A stretch of DNA of 64,000 bases from Marisa cornuarietis (GCA_004794655.1 SMMW01000046.1:4240501-4304500); one strand, 5' to 3'. Shown: positions 25,385-38,450, numbered from the stretch's first letter. The notes: generated by a model from the sequence alone, not told the origin. Numbers and translations: made by a program.

Positions 25385-25790
25385 ACAATGGCGTGTTCAA
25401 AATTGTCCTTGCGCACATCCGCAGGTCTAGCATGGTCCTTAACAATGTCTATTGTCCTCATCAACTGAGCGCACGTTTACCTGTGTACCCTCGCCTCTCT
25501 AATGCCGTTTTCCACATCAACAGTACGCCCTCTTACATTTAATGTATTGTAATTCAAAGTCTTTTTTTCTCGTCAACATCGCGCACATTTACTTCTGTGA
25601 CATTGTCTCCCACAATGCCTAGTCCTCAATAATTCTATGGCACTGTTCTTCACAATACCTCTTCAATTTAACGACGCGCAGTTTTACCTCTATGACATCG
25701 TCCTTTACAATGAATCTCTCACATCAACAGCGCACACTTTTGCCTCTGCATACAATCATCCTTCATAATACATATTATTGATATTCTGAC
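25385..25790. repeat. Degenerate minisatellite, about 56-bp unit
   Basis: About six units follow the pattern TCAACAGCGCACACTTTT, then ACCTCTGTGACATCGTC, then CTTCACAATG. One unit is longer. The 151-codon frame at 25087-25542 partly runs through this array. Confidence 0.55.
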
Positions 25791-26292
25791 TTTAAAGGTG
25801 CGCCCTTTTTTCTCTCTAGCTTCACGGCTCAACATACCTACCCGACTAACATTCACCAGTAGGGCACATTCATTTGACATGGCTGTTATAGGTCTAACCA
25901 CGTGTGACCACTGAATATTGCATCCCCAGTCACGGCGCCAGGTGGTGTTTTGTTGTGTCATCTCTGTCCTCTGCTCCAAGCTCTACCGGACAATGTGTTA
26001 CCTGTTTAGTCTCTCGTTGGATTGAGTGTACACCAGCTACGAAGGAGAGAAAGACGTTTCAAAGTCAACGCATAAAAGTTTAACTACAGCGCCAACAGAA
26101 GCATAAATGTTAAATGGAACAAGAAATTTACATTGCAAACAGCGACCTACATCTAAAACAATTGACGATAACGACAAAGTGAATAGGAGAGTGGAAAGAA
26201 AAAGCAAAGCAGTAAGGAGAAAGGTAAAACAAAGTAGAAAGAGGAGGCGGGGGGGAAGGAGGAACCCACATCTCCACCAGCTATAACGGGGA

Positions 26293-26379
26293 GCTCCGCC
26301 TGGTACCGAGACTGGTTTCCAAGACATCCACCACAAAATGTCTGGGAATCGCTCGACCTGTCGTACCGAGAGACGCGCC
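26293..26379. repeat. Dispersed repeat related to 24417
   Basis: GACTGGTTTCCAA, CGACCTGTCGTACCGAG and AGACGCGCC align with the copy at 24417-24505 at roughly three-quarters identity by eye. Confidence 0.55.
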
Positions 26380-27158
26380 TCCATTATAGAATACCAAAGA
26401 AAAAAAATAGAAAGTGAAAACAAAGAAACGATTATAGCTGGGCACCTCGCTACCCGGCATAAACACCACTTCCCTTATCCCATCTACCTGCCTGAGAGCG
26501 GATAACGCATAACATGCAACTCAATAACTCAGAAAATACAACACTGTTAATTCTACTACAAATAAGTAAAAGCAAACGTCTGCTCCCTAGCCTAAGCCTA
26601 TATACCTGCTTCGACTGTCTAAATACCTAAGAGGATGGCATCTCCCTCCAGCTCACCTCACCCCTCCCCCAACATACGTACGTACGTTGCTTGCTTGCAT
26701 GCTTGGTTGTTTGGTTGGTTTAGTAGGAAAGTGCTTCCACCTTGAGATGATTTTGCAATGTAGGGGGAAGTGATGGGGGGAGAAAACCGAGAAAATCCCC
26801 CCCCCACGCCCAGCCCTGCGAACAGGTGTCCTATACAGAGCCTGTCACCGCAGTGGTGACAGGTGAATGTTTTAACCATACACTACCGGGTTCCCCTTCT
26901 CCCCAACGTGTGTCACTGTCGTCGCTACATCTCTGTGACTCTGTCTCTACCAAAGTGAAAGGATAAAAACGAGAGCGAGCCACGTTTCCCATGTTTTTAT
27001 AAACACTTTCCAGATGTCGTTTTTGGCACGCACGCCAAAGATTTCCTTCCTGTCTGACCAGTCAAGGGAGGCAGCGCCTTGTGTAGCCAAACGCTACGAT
27101 GTATATTGCCCACTGCACGTCCCCGTTAGAGGAGAAAGAAAGACTAAAAAGTAGGAGA

Positions 27159-27352
27159 TTGGGGGGAGAGAGAAAGAGAGAATTGGTGTTTTACGCCGAG
27201 CCAGCAGTTAAGACTATATCACAGCAAGACCTGTAAACAGATGCCAGATGCAGAGAAAGAACAGTGTGCCCGAGACGAGAGCTGAACCCAGGACAGTCAA
27301 CCCTCACTGTATTGGTGACAGGAACTAACCGTTGCGCCCCCGGACCGCCCCC
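27159..27352 (-). mobile_element. tRNA-derived SINE with 10-bp TSD
   Basis: On the minus strand the head GGGGCGCAACGGTTAG is A-box-like and CTGGGTTCAGCTCTCG is B-box-like. The body and the GGCGTAAAACACCAAT tail match the full-length copy at 33947. The direct repeat AAGTAGGAGA flanks it at 27149-27158 and 27353-27362, marking the insertion. A GA-rich run lies at the tail end. The element encodes no protein and would depend on LINE machinery. Confidence 0.85.
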
Positions 27353-27687
27353 AAGTAGGAGAGGATACAAACTTTCAAACTCGTTATCTTCATATGGGAC
27401 TTCGGTGGTTTAAAAAGGAGATCCAACAATTTCTTCAGCATGACTAATCCACATAAAAGTAAACAACAACTCGAGAGATACCTGCCCTTACTTTATGTGA
27501 TGGCAAATCAGTCACGTGACAATAATAATAAAGTTCACTTACATAGTGCGATATCTCAGCCTATGGGCAAGCTGAGGGTGTGATAATACTAATAGGGTGA
27601 AATTGTAGAAACAAACCAGAACAAGAGTCACTGCACTCACACAAAATCATGCTCAGTCAGTTCATAGTACATTATGACCAAAATCCT

Positions 27688-27735
27688 GTCCCAGTTATCA
27701 AGCAGTTTTGCCGCAATGTACCAGGTCCATATCGC
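27688..27735 (+). repeat. Dispersed repeat fragment (partner at 29210)
   Basis: CCCAGTTATCAAGCAGTTTT and CCAGGTCCATATCGC recur with small changes at 29210-29264. Confidence 0.6.
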
Positions 27736-27777
27736 TGTCGATGTGCACAAATCAAGAAACTTGACCAACATCAAAAT

Positions 27778-28046
27778 AAGGTAAAGGTAAAGGTCATCCC
27801 ATAACCTGTTCAGGTCGTTGGGGAGTGAGGTGTTAGAGACCCCACTTTTCTAGGGGCCAGCATTTACATGAGGGTGGTGCCAATCTCCTCTCGCTCGCTG
27901 CCTTACCTTCCCCAACCCTCTAAGGAGTCAGGTACCCATTCCCGTCAGCTGGGTCGACTAGGGGAAGTTTGCTGCGCTTATCGGGAATTGAACCAGCGCG
28001 CTCTCGGTTCGGACACCAGCGCTCTAACCACTCGGCCATCCGAAAT
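27778..28046 (-). mobile_element. tRNA-derived SINE, second family
   Basis: On the minus strand the A-box TGGCCGAGTGGTTAGAGCGC and B-box GGTTCAATTCC are close to consensus and resemble a Leu/Ser-type tRNA head. A body of about 190 bp follows and ends in a (TTTACC)n tail at 27778-27794. A much older copy lies at 38290-38450. No target-site duplication was recognised. Confidence 0.85.
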
Positions 28047-28609
28047 GGCGTCTTCGGAAAAAAGATTGTTAGTTGACAGATGAGCTGAAGCCATATAAAA
28101 GAAACAAAATGTAACTGTAATATTTTTTTTAAAAAAGCCCATTACAATCACAACAAGCAAAATACGGACTTCAAAATCAAAATGAACTCAGAAAAAATAT
28201 CAAGGTCCAAAGAAATCCTGTAAGCCAGCTCCCGCAAAGCCGGTAAGTCGAAGGGGATATAACATTCCAAATGTGTGCGGTCACGAAATTCCAACCTGTT
28301 ATACACCCTGTCCCTTCAACATGTCTGACATTCTTCACACGTTAACCGGGTCGTTCAGCATGTCATTTGCTGACTTTTTGTTTCTCTGAGAACCGCATCT
28401 TGCATCTGACTCATTATCTTTTACTCTGTGTGGTCCTGTCCAAAGAACCAAAATTAAAGTATCCTTGATGTACTTTCGGTTCAGAATTGTGAAACAATAT
28501 TTTCATAAGAAACAATAATTATTACACTTTCCCACATTAAGTATATTAAAAAAATATAAGAAGTGTCTTAAAAAGTTAAGAAATAAGTACAATCGGGGGG
28601 ATTAGAGAT

Positions 28610-28757
28610 TTATGCCAAGCCAGCAACTAAGGCTATATCACGGCAAAGTATCCACATGCAGAGAAAGAACAGCGTGCCCGAGACGAGAACTGAACCCAGG
28701 ACCGCTGAACTTCGCTGTACTGGTGACAGGCGCTAACCGTTGCGCCACAGGACCACC
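28610..28757 (-). mobile_element. tRNA-derived SINE, same family as 33947
   Basis: The minus strand reads GGTCCTGTGGCGCAACGGTT (A-box region), then CCTGGGTTCAGTTCTCG (B-box), then TTCTTTCTCTGCATGTGG and a TTGCTGGCTTGGCATAAA tail. Small losses relative to the 33947 copy suggest an older insertion. Confidence 0.8.
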
Positions 28758-28986
28758 CTCTGTGTAGAAGGAATCACATAAATCACATAAGCATATTTAG
28801 CATTAGGTAACCAAGTCGTCTCAAAATGAAAAGTAAGAAGTTTCACTGCCTATACCACAAAGTTAATTCATGGCATAAATTAAATTTCGTGTTAATGGTT
28901 CATGCAAGAAATACAGACGGTGATAAGAATCACCCAGGTTCACGTTCCATTCAAACATCGAGAAAAACTGAAGACACGAAGTAACA

Positions 28987-28992
<6 letters not shown>

Positions 28993-29059
<67 letters not shown>
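28993..29059. repeat. (CA)n microsatellite
   Basis: A near-perfect CA run of about 67 bp. Confidence 0.95.
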
Positions 29060-29062
<3 letters not shown>

Positions 29063-29079
29063 CCAGTGTGTGCTCGCAC

Positions 29080-29145
29080 GCCTGTGTGCAAAGCGCTTAG
29101 AGTGCGCCTGGTGCTGGAAAAGGGCGCTGTATAAATATCATGTGA
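29080..29145. repeat. GCGC-type SINE tail fragment
   Basis: AAAGCGCTTAGAGTGCGCCT is followed by AAAGGGCGCTGTATAAATAT, the widespread invertebrate tail motif. Confidence 0.5.
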
Positions 29146-29209
29146 TAAAACAGATCACGAATACCCAAGATAAATCTGTCTGCGTGTCAAACCGGTTGTA
29201 GTTTTTGCT

Positions 29210-29264
29210 GCCCCAGTTATCAGGCAGTTTTTTTCCCGCACTGTGCCAGGTCCATATCCCGCTT
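29210..29264 (+). repeat. Dispersed repeat fragment (partner at 27688)
   Basis: Shares CCCAGTTATCAGGCAGTTTT and TGCCAGGTCCATATC with 27688-27735. Confidence 0.6.
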
Positions 29265-30886
29265 ACCCCACGCGGGAGTCCTTTTTTCTTGTAACAAATC
29301 GTGTGAAAAGCGAACAAACAAAACAAAAAAAAACTTAAGAAGGATAAAGAGCGTTGCCACCACACAACAATCTTTCTTAATCTTCCTGCTTTCTGTGGCC
29401 GTGACCCGGGTAATTCCTGGTTCACAATCTCTTCAATTTATAATTACATGTACAAGGCAAATTCTGGGGAACAGACTCTTACACCTGCAGTTACAAGCTA
29501 AGTCTCAGCACAAGCAAACAATATTCGAATGTTTGATTGTCAGCTCGTACACGTACCAGTGTCCATCAACATGTAACCTCCTTCTCCCCCCTCCCAATTC
29601 AAAGATAATGGCATTATATTATAAAAGCTGAACACGCGTAATATTTGCATGTATAGCTGCTCCACATTTTCTTCCACCCCACACCCTGATTTAATAAACA
29701 TCCCAACACTTAAAACTTTTTAGACATTAATTTTGCAAGACACAGACTACAAACCAGACAAGACATAGATTATACATGTACTAACATTATTTATGCGCGG
29801 CCTCAGGTGAGCACGGGTCTACAGAGACACCCGCAGTGGAAACTAGTTCCTGAGTCAAGCTTGTAGATAATGATCATATGAAATAAGTAAATGGGAAATA
29901 AATACAGAGGGGAAGGTTGTGTACGAAAAAGAAAAGGAAAGATGGAGCGAAGAAAAACATTTAAAATATTTAATCAAAATAACTTGCTGAAATAAGCGGA
30001 GTAGACCCGATTTTTTTAACTTCCTTTGCGTGAATGTGATCGTCACGAGATACACCAGGTCCCGGGAAGATCAAACACTAGACTGACTAGAGCCACAGGT
30101 GAGCTTAATTAGTCATGTTAGGGGATGGGGCAGTGAGGCGAGTGTTTAGAGACGCAAGGATGGTCCCAGCATAGCTCAGTAGTGAGGTGATGGACAGTCA
30201 ATAAGACTTGCCTCTGACCTTAGAGAAGGCAGACAGGGCCGACAAAATGCCGAGGTGTACATTGAGGCTAGGCAGGATACACCAGGAAGACGACCAAAAA
30301 CAAAATAAAACCAAAAAAGGCGGGGAGAGGGATTTAAAACGGGAACGTGTTGTTGACTCGTGCTTAAAGAAGGAGTGGGGTACAAAAATGCCATTTCCCG
30401 GGATAAATACACACCTTCACTTCTCGAGATACACGACTACAAACATCACTATGCGAAGAAAGAGGTCAGCAACACTGACGTCAGGATTGTACATCGATAT
30501 GTCTACTTTGCGAAGACCTCAGCCAGTGGGGGAAAGTTGGAACCATATGGTAATTAGGCGTGTACCCCGAGAATAGTGAGGGGTGGGGTATAGGTATTCA
30601 CCCAGATTTGGGGAAATAGCATCTTCCACTTAGCTTCAACCAGTCAGTAGGAAAGAATTTCGTGCTCCACTACTCCTTTTAAATGTTGTTGCTGTTACTG
30701 GGCGGGGCATCAATCGATTAAGCAGATGACATATTGTCACGACCTTCTCGCCCTGATCTACTGCAATGCGACCAGCGAACTGCCTGCCTTCTTCAAGGAA
30801 GCATTAGTCGAGTTTCTTGTAAAGCATCGTCACTTCTGTCATGCATGAGCTCCCATCCACACACACACAACCTTCTACATAGACAA

Positions 30887-30889
<3 letters not shown>

Positions 30890-30965
<76 letters not shown>
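30890..30965. repeat. (CA)n microsatellite
   Basis: An uninterrupted CA run of about 75 bp. The Thr-His and Cys-Val frames across it are artefacts. Confidence 0.95.
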
Positions 30966-30966
<1 letters not shown>

Positions 30967-33946
30967 CGGTACATGCAAGTCGCCAACTACAGTATGGCGG
31001 AAAAAAGATATGATACTGAAAATAAACTCGACACAAGGAAGCTGAAACACGTCACTAAAGTCAGCACGCACTGATCACGAAATGACTATCAATACACCAT
31101 TGAAAGTAGGAAGGTCCTTTCCTGTCGCGAAATACACCGCGCACGCCAGAAGCAAGGTCTGCTCTGGGGTACGTGACTCTCGCTGCGAAAGTGATTCATC
31201 ACGTGCTGTCCTTCAGGTAGGGAGTGCGTGCTGCAGGTAATTTGTACTCATCAAAATCTCAGGTCAAGTCATTAAAGGTGTATGTAAAAGAAGCGCGTGC
31301 CTGCACGCAGACATACAAAGTGCCTCTTGCACGACCTAGCGGACATTTTTAGTTTTAAAACAAGAAATCATTAAGTTTCCATCTGTTTGAAAATAATTTC
31401 CAATGTAATTATTTCGATAGCGGCATGACTCTTTATTTGAACGGTTATGCGCAGAGGGCAGCTCCATTTTCTAGCGGTCACAAGAAATTAAAATATTTTG
31501 TAAACTGCATGTGTATGCACATTTGTAAAATCCATGTATATGTTGTAGTTTATATATAGCTGATGAATTGTCAACTACAAGAAAGACTTGCAGATTAAAG
31601 CAAAATTAATCGGTGAATTAAATTCGTTAAATGGTGAGTTTATTTTGTAGTCCTTTTCTCATCCTCTGGCATTAATGAAATATAAATGATATACTGTGTC
31701 TACAGAGCATAAAACATGTGGGAAAGGATATTTTGTCGTTCTGCAATCTTTGACCTGGAGTCTGCATAACCCAGAAAACGACTTACCCGGTTTCGTTTTA
31801 CAGCCCATGGCCAAGTCTCTTGCCGTCATGAGAGTAATTTCTGTGTCTTTGCGCTGGAAGATTGATTACCGACATTTACTGTACGAGTCTGAAGCTTTTG
31901 CTGGAAAGTCAAAGTCTAGAAGACCAGTGTAGAGAAAGACAAATACCACGTGACGTGTCATCAACGGTCTGACAATTGTTTTCTCTGGGAGAGGAAGAAG
32001 GGAAGGAGGAGGATTGACTGGTCCACTAAATGTGTGTCAAAGACAACGCTCATTAGACGCCATGTTTCTTTAAATCAAAAGACATCGTCTGATTAAACAG
32101 TAAACATTTTGCTGATAGGGACAGACCCTTACCTTCTGTTCACAGTGTTCAGTGCTGTTGATATGGACGTAGCTGTAGTCTCGCAAACACAAACCTCATC
32201 TCGCAAAAGCAGACTCCAAAATCTGTGATGTTTCCTGCCTACACTGTAAATAAAATACTAATCGTTTAAAGGACAATTTTCATCTTCATAATTCATTTGT
32301 AACTTCCAGTCATCAAGCATAATTTGTGTAAAATGTTAGAACGTGTAAGAAATGCCTATGCCTTCTCGTTTCAGTACCTTCCTTCGGGGAAAAAAGGAGC
32401 TTACGATCTTTGTAAGTGGTTCTTGCTCCTAATATGCGAATGGCGCTCGGGTTTATATCCTAAATTGAGATATATTTATGTTTTTATATACAAGAACCCA
32501 CTCACTACTTTAGCCGGAGACAAAGAGCAAAGTGTCATTAATCTTGCAACCTACATTGACGAAGTTTTTATCTGTTGTATTATTCACATCGTCTCTCTGT
32601 AGGCCTAACTGGTTTTTTTCAAATTAAAAAAAAAAGTTGACCTGAAAGTCCTTGGGCTCCACATGGTGTTGAATATCAAGGTGAATGAAATTACCGCGAA
32701 CACCTTTTATCATGTTTGGTGGAGGATATCTTTGTCGTGCATAGGGGATGTAATCGAATAGGTCACTTACCCCTAACACCTGCCGCGAGCTTCCTCCCAC
32801 TTTTCTCTCTCTCGCACACACATACACACGCACGCACGCACGCACACTGATATTTTGAAAAGTAACCTCTGCTATCTACATTCCTCGATTAAGCTACAAG
32901 GGTACAACTACAAGGCATCTCATTATGATTATGCACGGACCACACGAACTGAAACTAGGACTAACCAGCCTTTGGCACATTGACCGAAGCATTCGAGTGG
33001 AAAATCCGAGCTTGAACAGAGCGATGTTCTATGTCTTTCGGCTGCAGTCTATGGCTTCAAATCCTTAATTAAATTAAGAAGCATAAGGTCATTACTACTC
33101 ATTGTATTCACATTGATACTTTCTGCGACTTTGCCTACCTGGAACACAATCCCTCCTTTGGCCAGATATTTTTTCAACTTTCAAGAATTCATACCCATCA
33201 TCATTATAAAAACTTTTCCACTTTATAGGCTGATATCGCATCATCGGCCTCTGAGAAGTGCTTTTCTCTCATCTCACAATCTCAGTAGCGTTTTTGAAGT
33301 CATAGCAATGTCTTCACACCTTAGAATATGGAAGAAGGTAGAATCATGCAACCGTCAGACCTGAAGTGCTGAGGTGAATGTCATTATCGACAGACGGATT
33401 AACTGGCCTATGATTTTGTTATTGGCATCAGCAAACGTTTGAAAACTGGGAGACGACAGTCTGGCCACGGCTTTTTCGTTCAACATGCATACACAGTTTA
33501 TCGTTTCGTTTGCTCGTGATTTGCGTGAATATTTCAAAACATTTCATGCTTAAAAAAGAAAAGAAAAACCCACACAAATTCTAAAATTATCATGGTTTAA
33601 CAATGACAGTGATCGACGTTTTATTCCATTTTTATTCAGAAGTATGAAGCTGAGGTGACTACAAGGTTTATTCACTACCTTGTTGCTGTACCTTTAGCCA
33701 GAACGCTATAAGCAGTAACAATCTCTTTTCATTTCTCCACCTACCGTCTACCCAGCAGTTCTCAGAGGACAAGCAAATGTCAAACATGTTCGCACTCTGA
33801 TGGCCCATTGTTTCCCAAGGTCAATTTGCCGGCGGAGTTTCCTCCACAATCGTCTCCGAAAGGAAAATTGTACAGGTTGGCCCGAAAGTGCACTGACTTA
33901 ACCTATTTAAAGACACCGTCGGTGAGGGTCCTTTCCCAAGACAGGT

Positions 33947-34132
33947 GAGGGTGGTCCGGTGGCACAGCGGTTATAGCGCCTGTCACCAATACAGTGAGGG
34001 TTGGCTGTCATGGGTTCAGCTCTCGTCTCGGGCAGGCTGTTCTTTCTCTACGTGTGGCATCTGTTCACAGGGCTGGCTGCCTTGCTGTGACATAGCCTTA
34101 GCTGCTGGCGTGAAACACCAATCCTCCTCCAC
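33947..34132 (+). mobile_element. Full-length tRNA-derived SINE with 13-bp TSD
   Basis: A perfect direct repeat TCCCAAGACAGGT flanks the element at 33934-33946 and 34133-34145. Inside are an A-box region (GGTGGCACAGCGGTTATAGC), a B-box region (ATGGGTTCAGCTCTCG), a body and a GCTGGCGTGAAACACCAATC tail. Copies or fragments are at 27159, 28610, 20829 and 59418. The intact TSD makes this probably the youngest copy of the family here. It lies at the edge of the CpG-poor gene block. Confidence 0.9.
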
Positions 34133-34837
34133 TCCCAAGACAGGTTTGTTCAGTCAATCCGCCAGTTGTCAATTGTAGTCTACCATTATATCACGTCTAG
34201 AAAATTTCAGAACGTGCAATACTTCGTTATAAATTATTTATTGAAGAGCATAATAAATGCACTTAGAGACACATTTAAAAGGAAGAAATCGATTTTGTAA
34301 GAGCTCAGTTACCCTTCAGTTTAGACCTATAGTTATAAGAGGAAGAGAAAATGTTTCTGTGGAAATTCGGTGCATTGACATTAGCAGAAAACTTTAAAGG
34401 AAAACGGTTAAGTCACTGGTTCATAGAAAGGGTATAACAATCCAAATCTGCAGGTATGGAGCAATTACGTCCTGACCAAGTCACCCACAGCTGGCTACAG
34501 TTAACCACTTAAAAGAAACTGCCCCCCACTAGGAAAATGTACCGCTACAAAACGACAGCTGGTTAATAAGGCCAACTATGAAGTACACTTATATCACCTA
34601 GGAAATCTGTTTCGCAGCTTGTTTACTTGTACTTAAGTCACAGCATATCTAGATAAGGCATATCTAAATGTCATTTTATAAGGCACTTGTACACTTTACT
34701 TTCAAAATCCTAATGGGACTAACAAGTGCACATAGTTCTCTAGATGGTCGTCAACAAGTGAACGCACGCACACCTCAATCTGGCTGTATTGGGACAATGT
34801 CAAAAGGATTCCAGTAAACATTCAATTGAAGCAATCT

Positions 34838-34843
34838 TTATTT
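34838..34843 (-). terminator. Candidate poly(A) signal ending the DEGS transcript
   Basis: The minus strand reads GTGAAATAAAGATTGCTTC with GT-rich sequence just downstream (TGTTTACTGG). It coincides with the left edge of the CpG-poor block, which would fit the transcript end. The distance from the DEGS stop codon is about 6 kb, so nearer AATAAA sites (one begins at 40820 on the minus strand) may also be used. Confidence 0.4.
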
Positions 34844-37800
34844 CACAATATACAATCACAGATTTCTGATGTTATGCTGATGTCTTTATATAAAGAGACA
34901 TATTGCATGTTAAAACCATTCCTTCTAAAATACATTTCATAATGATTTAGGATTCTTTTTCAAAATTAAATATTTTAGACCTTATTTATAGAAAGTGTCT
35001 CACTTTGTTTCATGGCGCTTCTGTTTCTAAGACTGTCTTTACTGCTATGTTTTGAAAAAGAATCCAAGTCTGATAGAAGAATAGATAAAAATATTTTTAA
35101 TAAAGAATAAGCAGATTAGGGAAAAAAATAATAAATTTCCATAAACCAGAAGTTGAAACAGGAAGCACAATCACAAGATAGCAATGGATTAACGGTGAAT
35201 GAATTTATCAGAGTTTCAAGTCAGGTAAATACTGAAAAAAGTCACTTTATTGAACACCAGTTTAAAGCACTGAATTGCTGCGGAGACAACAGCAATGACT
35301 AAAAACATGATAATTCTGGTGTCCCAATAAACTGACATGCATATTCCAATTCCCAGTCATCCCAACCCCTGATATTTTACAGATTGTGAACTTAGAACTT
35401 TTAGCCTCCCAAATACTTCCACATACATAAGGCAGTTTAGTTCTTTTTTTTGCTTCTTACTTGCTGTAGAAAATCAAAATGCGATAATTCTTAACACTGA
35501 CTATCTTTATTGTTGAAGTGCAAGCATAAAATTTCAACATTAAATATCAGTACAAGAAAAAAATAACATAAATGTCAAAGAAATGAAGTTTATTGATTGT
35601 GCAGTGAAAAAGTGAAAACTGGCATTCATCATTTTTGCAACTGCAAATTTTGTCTCACCAACAAGCAGAAAAGCTGACAATAGGAACCCACAACATAATT
35701 ATGCTCCCAATGAGAATCTGCACCACCTACAGTTGATATGATAAAACATAAAAAAATGTCCAGCTAACGATCCCTGCAACGAGCAATAAGCGATTGCAAC
35801 CTCCTTGTCTAGCATTGTTTATACTGAGCAGATTACCATCTATTGTTGCATCCTCTAGTACATCCAGTTAAAAGATGACAGTAGAGTTTCTTAGACTAAC
35901 AATTTCTTTGTTAGTTGTTTTTTTATATTTTTTTTCTAGAAATTAGAGTATTTACACTAAGGAGCACGAAGAAGCAATTGCCTACATGTTCAGTCTCCAT
36001 TATTTGACATTACTGTAGTTTTAATCAACAATCAGGCAACAAAAAGGCAAAAGCAACAAGATATAAAGGAAACATTCATAATTGTTTTTGATGAAGCTTA
36101 ACAGACAGCTTCATTTTATCAGCGAAATAAATAAGCAAATAAATAACAAAACAATCATCAGTAGCTTGTAATGAATTCAAATGAATTTACTTCAAAGGTC
36201 TAATGATTGTTCCATTGCTTGGAAGACACTTTTTCCACTCCCTCCATTAAGCCTTCGTTTAAAGATGGTGAAGTCATACACATGAACACAAGTAATGTAC
36301 CTTGTTTTGATTTGTTTTGGGGGACAAAATAAAGCCTGTTACCAATAAAGGGGGAAAAAAGGGAGACAGACAGATGGACAGAGAAAAAGAGATGATTGAA
36401 AAAGTTTCTTATGGCATACATGAATCAAACCAGTACAGACAGGACAGGATAAAAAAAAAAAAACCCAATGAAATTAAAGATAAATCTGCAAATAAAAACA
36501 TGATCCTATTTTGTCTTTCATTCATTAATACTTCTGTGCTCAGATTCTCTGAAAAACTCTTCGCCCACAAAAAAAACCAGCAACAGTGAAGTCAATTACA
36601 TTTAAAGCAATTCTTTTTTCATATTTTTGACAATAATTTTACAAAAATGAAAAGACTATGATGCCTCTGGATCAAAGTTAATTGTACATTAGCTTTTTTG
36701 TTTTAGAAACTATCCCACACCCAAAAATAAAATCATGATGATGTGTTACAGGTAAACAATTCAAGTGTTTTTAATAACTCTTCTATGCCTAAATAATAAA
36801 ATTATTAAAAAAATCCTCTTATGTTTGTGCAAGACCATTTTAAAGTTTTCCTTCAAGAAAAAAAGTATCAGAATAAAAATAAATGGAAAGACCGCAAAAA
36901 CAAAATGGAGGTCACCTTTTAAACTGTTTTAATTATTCACTTCTAACAATTTAACCAGCATTTTACTGGTAACAAAAGCATGAATACCATCTTACTTCAT
37001 TTTGCTCAAAAACAAAAAATGTGGTTCAAATAAAATAAAATTTCAGGTTTATAAATTAAAAGGATGCCCATTATTGATATCCTCATTCTGCATTCAAACT
37101 GCTATACAACGAAATTCTCAACCAAAAACCTTGATTTGTACGATATACCAAGGATCTCAATTGTTGATTGTTGACTAGTTGCAACCATTCTGTAAAACAA
37201 TTTTCTGGCATATTTCGCAAGAATTGATACTACAAATAACTATTTCAGCTAAGTACCAGTCTTCATACAGCCTTTAAAAGCTGGATCAAAAGAAAAAATA
37301 TGCTCTTTGGATAGTTTTTATATATGACCATAATTTGACAATTCATGTTGTCATGCACATATAAACAATACACAATTTCACATAAATGCTAACAACTTTT
37401 TAAAAAAAATCTGACTAGTGTTAAATTGCAAACTGCTTAGTATTACGTTTAATTAAAAGTTAGCTCAAAGGTACCAAAATGATCAGTTATCGTTGTCATC
37501 GTAACCATTTATGGGCAGCTGCTTAAGCTGTGTAGGTGTCTCATATGTCAATAAAAAGTGGAAGCTTTCGAATAATTCACGTAGATGCATCACACTGATA
37601 GTGTCTTGAGTGCTACTTCAACAATACCATATCACATTTGAGTATTCCTTGTGGAAGAGCAAAACCACCAAATGCCATGCTACTAGAATATGTGAGTTTC
37701 AAATAATGTTTCAACCCTCAAGGAAATGATAATGCTCCAAAGCTTTGTTGACAAAAGTTCATCTAAACTTCTCTTTTATTTTATCACTTTAACGAAATTT

Positions 37801-38289
37801 GACTGAATATAAGTTTTTCCCCCATGTTTTTCAGTTTTCAATGATGAAAGACTTATAATGACTTATGAAAGATCTTCAAACACTGTAAATGTTAGACAAA
37901 AATCTCAGAAACATAATACTGAATTCTTGTACGATTCAAGTAATACATTTTTAATGCATTTACAAATAGTAAAAAATTACATGCACCTTAAAAGCCAAAA
38001 ATACAAAGAGATGTATGGAAGAAGGTATACGTTTTTAATTAAAACCACTTATAACCAAGGTGACCAGTTATTTGTCACTATTTAGGAAAGAGCACCCTTT
38101 TTTTCATTCCTCCATTCTCTCTTCTCCTAATAAATGTCATACCTGTTAATGTGAAAACCTCGACACACTTTTAAATCCGTTAAAATGGCCACACCTTAAC
38201 ATTTTTTTTTTAATGTTAAGGAAGCTGTTAGAGACTGCACTTTCTTGATGCCACTTTAACAAAATTTAAAAAAATTGCAGTGCTTGTCT

Positions 38290-38450
38290 CTTCTCCCTCC
38301 TTTACTCTTCCCTAACTTTCTATGAAGTATGGTACCCATTCCTGACAGCTAGGTCTAGAAGGAAGGAGGAAGTTTTCTGTACTACATAGGTATCAAACCA
38401 GTGAACCTTCGGGTTCAGATGACAGTGTTCTAACCACTTAGCTATTAACT
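38290..38450 (-). repeat. Old copy of the 27778 SINE family
   Basis: GGTACCCATTCCTGACAGCT and GTGTTCTAACCACTTAGCTA match the 27778-28046 element with many substitutions. Former CpGs are mostly TG or CA, as expected for an old insertion in a methylated block. Confidence 0.65.

Larger units (their letters stand above)
1..34200. other. Gene-poor, repeat-rich intergenic region
   Basis: I recognise no conserved protein or structural RNA here. Open reading frames reach at most 223 codons, look low-complexity or repeat-derived, and lack a conserved domain or a convincing splice chain. CpG dinucleotides are frequent, unlike in the gene block that begins near 34.8 kb. Stretches not listed separately (for example 5.0-9.9 kb, 12.3-15.3 kb, 15.9-17.7 kb, 23.1-24.4 kb and 31.0-33.9 kb) show only unique-looking non-coding sequence with small microsatellites. 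An unannotated lncRNA or a fast-evolving gene cannot be excluded by eye. Confidence 0.6.

Noticed and set aside
28021..28046. Possible tRNA-Leu/Ser gene (TGGCCGAGTGGTTAGAGCGC)
   Set aside because: The tRNA-like head continues into a body of about 190 bp with a (TTTACC)n tail and has an old relative at 38.3 kb, so it is a SINE.
30734..31071. His/Thr and Cys/Val repeat frames
   Set aside because: They are direct translations of the (CA)n microsatellite.
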